From NCBI GenBank assembly GCA_021464525.1, contig JADRCO010000160.1, positions 1 through 47,039 on the forward strand: a stretch of 47,039 bases of DNA, given 5' to 3'. This DNA comes from Rhizophagus sp. LPA8_4_AMF (lineage: Eukaryota > Glomeromycota > Glomeromycetes > Glomerales > Glomeraceae). Of the stretch, positions 44,106-47,039 are shown piece after piece. The notes beneath the pieces were generated by a model, which did not search any database, had not been told where the DNA came from, and saw only the letters and a program-made list of their open reading frames with translations. Within the stretch, counting starts at the first letter, position 1; every line of letters starts with the position of its first letter. The position numbers were made by a program, and so were the translations under genes.

Positions 44106-45824
44106 ATGGAAACTCAATCGACTATAACTTCCACTCTGAATTCTTTTGGATACCTTTTAAATGAAGGAAATATATTTGACCTTTTATTAGGTAAACCCTC
44201 CGGACCTACCTCCAAAAAGATGGACGAATATAGTGATTATAATGAAAAAAATGATAGTAATATTAGCAATGATGATAAAAATGATTATGGTGGAGGAAGA
44301 TATGATACAATCATTCGTGTAGGAATTGAACCTGATTTAAAAGAATTTAAAGCTGGATCGATTATATTGTGTTCTCGTTCTGAGTATTTTCGCACTGCTT
44401 TGTCATCTGAATGGGCCAGAAAAGAAAACGATATTTTTATTATTGATAAACCAAATGTTAGACCGATTGTATTTGATATTATTCTCAGGTAAATTGAGGT
44501 ATAAAGTCACGTGTTTGATTATATTTAAATGTACAATTACTTATACGCTATCTATTTTCTCAGGTATCTGTACATTGGTGAGTTAAAGTTGGATAATCTT
44601 AATGCCAACGAAATTTATGACTTGTTTAGTGCTGCAGATGAATTTATGTTAGATGACCTTATTGATAGCATACCAATTAATGTTGGGGAGAATATGGATT
44701 TTTGGCCAGATCAAGAGTGTATTCCAGTTTTACATTATATTTTTAGAATTGAATCTTTTTATAAACTTCGTCGTCATTTGGTCAATAAGATTAACGTTGA
44801 TCCTAAATGGTTAACTGAAGCTGAAGATTTAGGTACTTTAGAAGAATCGATCCTCTTCTCCCTTTTACGTCAATATAATTTTAACCTTGAACATACTGCC
44901 CGTTGGGATCTCATTATCAAATGGGGTTTATTACAAAATCTTTCACTTGACAAGGAAAAATTACCAGAATGGTCAGATGAAGATTTCAAATTACTTGGAA
45001 GAACTTTAGGAAATCTTTTACCATTAATTAATTTCACGGAAATTTCTCGAAATGATATTCATTCAAAAATTCTTCCATATGAAAAAATTTTATCACCTCA
45101 AGTAATGGATAATTCTGCTTTAAAATGGTATTTAACAAAATATCAATCAAAAGGTTCTCAAGGGTTAAAGGATTCAAATCTTATAAATCATGTTCATGCT
45201 GCACGTTTTATTAAATGGATAGGATCTTTACATAATCAAGAACTTGATGAGGAAAAACCCATCAAAACTGCTTGTAGATATAAATTTGATCTTATTTTTC
45301 GTTCATCAAAAGATGGATTTTGGAATTTCGCTGAAAAATGTAATCAGCAAGGTCCAACTCTAGCAATTGCAAAAATAGCAGGACAGAGATGTTTAGTTGG
45401 AGGATTTAATCCTTACGGACTTTTTACGGATAAGAAATCTCTTCAAGTACAAGATGGTTTTAATGTAAAAGAAAATTTTATTTTCTTTTTTGATAATCGA
45501 GAAAATGTTCCAAAATATGTTATGTGTCCTTTAAATAGGTATGATACTTTATATAAGCATTTCTTATCAGAAGACGGTCCATGTTTTGGTGATTTAAGGT
45601 TAATTTTAAGATATAACACTGGTTGTTATGTACCTTCTTATTATTCTTCTTATTCTTCTCATATGTATTTTGATATTGAGGAATGTGAAGTCTTTAGAGT
45701 TGTTAAAATTGATAAAAATAATCCTAGACGTAGCAGTTACAGTCAACCTTACATTAATGATACTTATGAACATGAGAAAAGTTTATTTGAAGATGGTAAA
45801 CGTTGTCGTCATTGTAAAAAATAA
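44106..45824 (+). CDS. BTB-TLDc domain protein (plus-strand copy)
   Basis: Exons 44106-44488 and 44564-45824, joined by a 75-base intron (GTAAAT...CTCAG, phase 2), give 547 residues. A disordered N-terminal part rich in Asp, Asn and Lys (about 38-65) precedes the BTB domain (RYDTIIRVGIE, then SIILCSRSEYFRTALSSEW, then YLYIGELKLDNLNANE). A BACK-like region follows with WDLIIKWGLLQNLSLDKEKL, then a TLDc domain starting FDLIFRSSKDGFWNF, with GGFNPYGLF and YFDIEECEVFRVVK. After TLDc there is a polar tail ending CRHCKK, absent in the paralogue at 29232-30910. The intron sits at the same codon position and phase as in that paralogue. An in-frame extension upstream to 43971 is judged leader. Adaptor function with CUL3 is likely for the BTB part; the partner and role are unknown. 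Confidence 0.92.
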
Positions 45825-47039
45825 TTAACCTTTCTTTTTTTTCAAGAGCATCGAAATCAAAAATTTTAACCTAAAAGTCTGGAAGGGAAAGAACAATGAA
45901 CATTTATATCTTTTTTTCCATACATTTTTTTTTTTCCACACATTTGTATTATAAATCACAGAAAGAAGATGAAATTAATTTATTTTTACCATATTTTAAA
46001 AAAAAAGTTGTAAATATAGTTTCGTAAATAAAAGAAAAAAAATTGTCGTATTAGTATATTTGTATATTTTAGTAGTTAGGTAATTTTACCATGCAACCGG
46101 TGTATTTGCGGTATCATCTATCAACATTAACGAAAAAAAGGTTTGTTGTAAATTAAAATCTAGGATTAATGATAAATCAATATTCTGCTGCCCCATATTT
46201 GAATAAATTTACACCTTTTTCTAATATCCACTTGTTTGTTTATTCTTGTGTTATTATTGCAATTCTTGCGTATATCAGAATGAACCTGTATTGATAGCGA
46301 GGACATCTTAAGTTTATTAATTACTGTCAAAGTTATATACTATGATTATTACTCCTGTTATTTAAGATCATTCTATTACTTAAGACTCATATAAATAGAC
46401 GTAATCTTATCAAAGTAAGTGGAGAAGTTGAACGGTAGAAAATATTATATAACGTATTCTACTTAAGGATTGTCTGCCAGTTTTTCAGTTCTGCTCGAAT
46501 TTTTGTAGCATAACAATATTGGTAAATGGCCAATTTTTCTTGGTTAGTCAGGTTGCACTATTATAAGACTCAAGTGAAAACTGTAGGATCAATTACCCCT
46601 TTTAGTTCTATGCACGGTACGTTCCAATAATAAAGTAAACCTAAGTTGCCTGTGAGCAGTAAGAGATAAAAGGATGCTTCCAATTTTTTGACGATAATCT
46701 CTAATTACGATCTTCATTGATTATCTACGATAAACAAAATTCATTGAAAAATTCATCTTTCAGTATAGCTAGACTATTATTATATTTAGGCTAAAAAATA
46801 TCTAACATAAAACATTAAACATTTCAAGTATTGTATAAATATAAACTATAGATTAGGAAATTAAGAAAAATTCTTATAGATAATCTAAAGAAACTCCATG
46901 AAACTTCTTAAAGTACATATATATATAATGAACAGATACATTCATTATACGTACAAATCTAAATTAATTGAGTTTCTTTTAAAATTCACAATTCACAAAT
47001 TTTTTTGAAATTACAATTTAATTTATCACCCAATAATTC
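45825..47039. other. Terminal stretch without a gene
   Basis: The 3' end region of the BTB-TLDc gene (T runs, AATAAA-like words near 46028) runs into AT-rich noncoding sequence up to the window edge. A small hairpin (GTACATATA...ATAATGAA with TTCATTATACGTAC) lies at 46914-46953. No gene was seen. Confidence 0.55.

Overview
The window looks like nuclear DNA of an arbuscular mycorrhizal fungus, most probably Rhizophagus irregularis or a close relative (Glomeromycotina). The grounds are: very AT-rich sequence with long A and T runs; genes split by many short GT-AG introns (about 50-110 bases); two BTB-TLDc proteins and an F-box protein, families strongly expanded in that lineage; and remains of a FAR1-type MULE transposase and of a repeated ion-transport protein family that I know from those genomes. 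The species call is an inference from family content and base composition, not from a marker gene.

Left part (1-16 kb) is repeat-rich. It holds a decayed MULE transposase gene (56-2575, minus), three MITE-like elements packed into about 1.15 kb (3752-4900), long AT-rich stretches with no gene, coding remnants, two degenerate 15-base minisatellites (about 9109-9265 and 12196-12395), a 76-base palindrome, and one intact-looking small secreted Cys-containing protein (10238-10681). At 13.2-16.0 kb a C-terminal piece of an ion-transport family gene (minus) faces a more complete but broken member of the same family (plus). Between them lies a LINE reverse-transcriptase remnant that was itself hit by a hAT-like MITE with a perfect 8-base target duplication.

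Middle part (16.5-34 kb) is gene-bearing but loose: an RNF216-type RBR ubiquitin ligase with a hydrophobic insertion inside its IBR domain (minus), a Gln/Asn-rich single-pass membrane protein (plus), a decayed unidentified gene beside two hairpin elements (23.7-25.2 kb), a low-complexity protein with a C-terminal coiled coil (minus), a BTB-TLDc protein (minus) and a single-exon F-box protein (plus).

Right part (35-46 kb) is compact. Three intron-rich minus-strand genes lie 490-810 bases apart: an epoxide-hydrolase-like alpha/beta hydrolase, a histidine acid phosphatase of the MINPP type, and a CNNM/Mam3-type membrane protein with CBS domains. A second BTB-TLDc gene follows on the plus strand. 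It shares with the first one a phase-2 intron at the same place in the BTB domain.

The intact genes do not form one pathway. Three (RBR ligase, F-box, BTB) belong to classes that act in ubiquitin ligation. Exon models were built by hand from splice sites and frame; every complete multi-exon model sums to a multiple of three and ends in a stop codon. No tRNA, rRNA or CRISPR array was seen.
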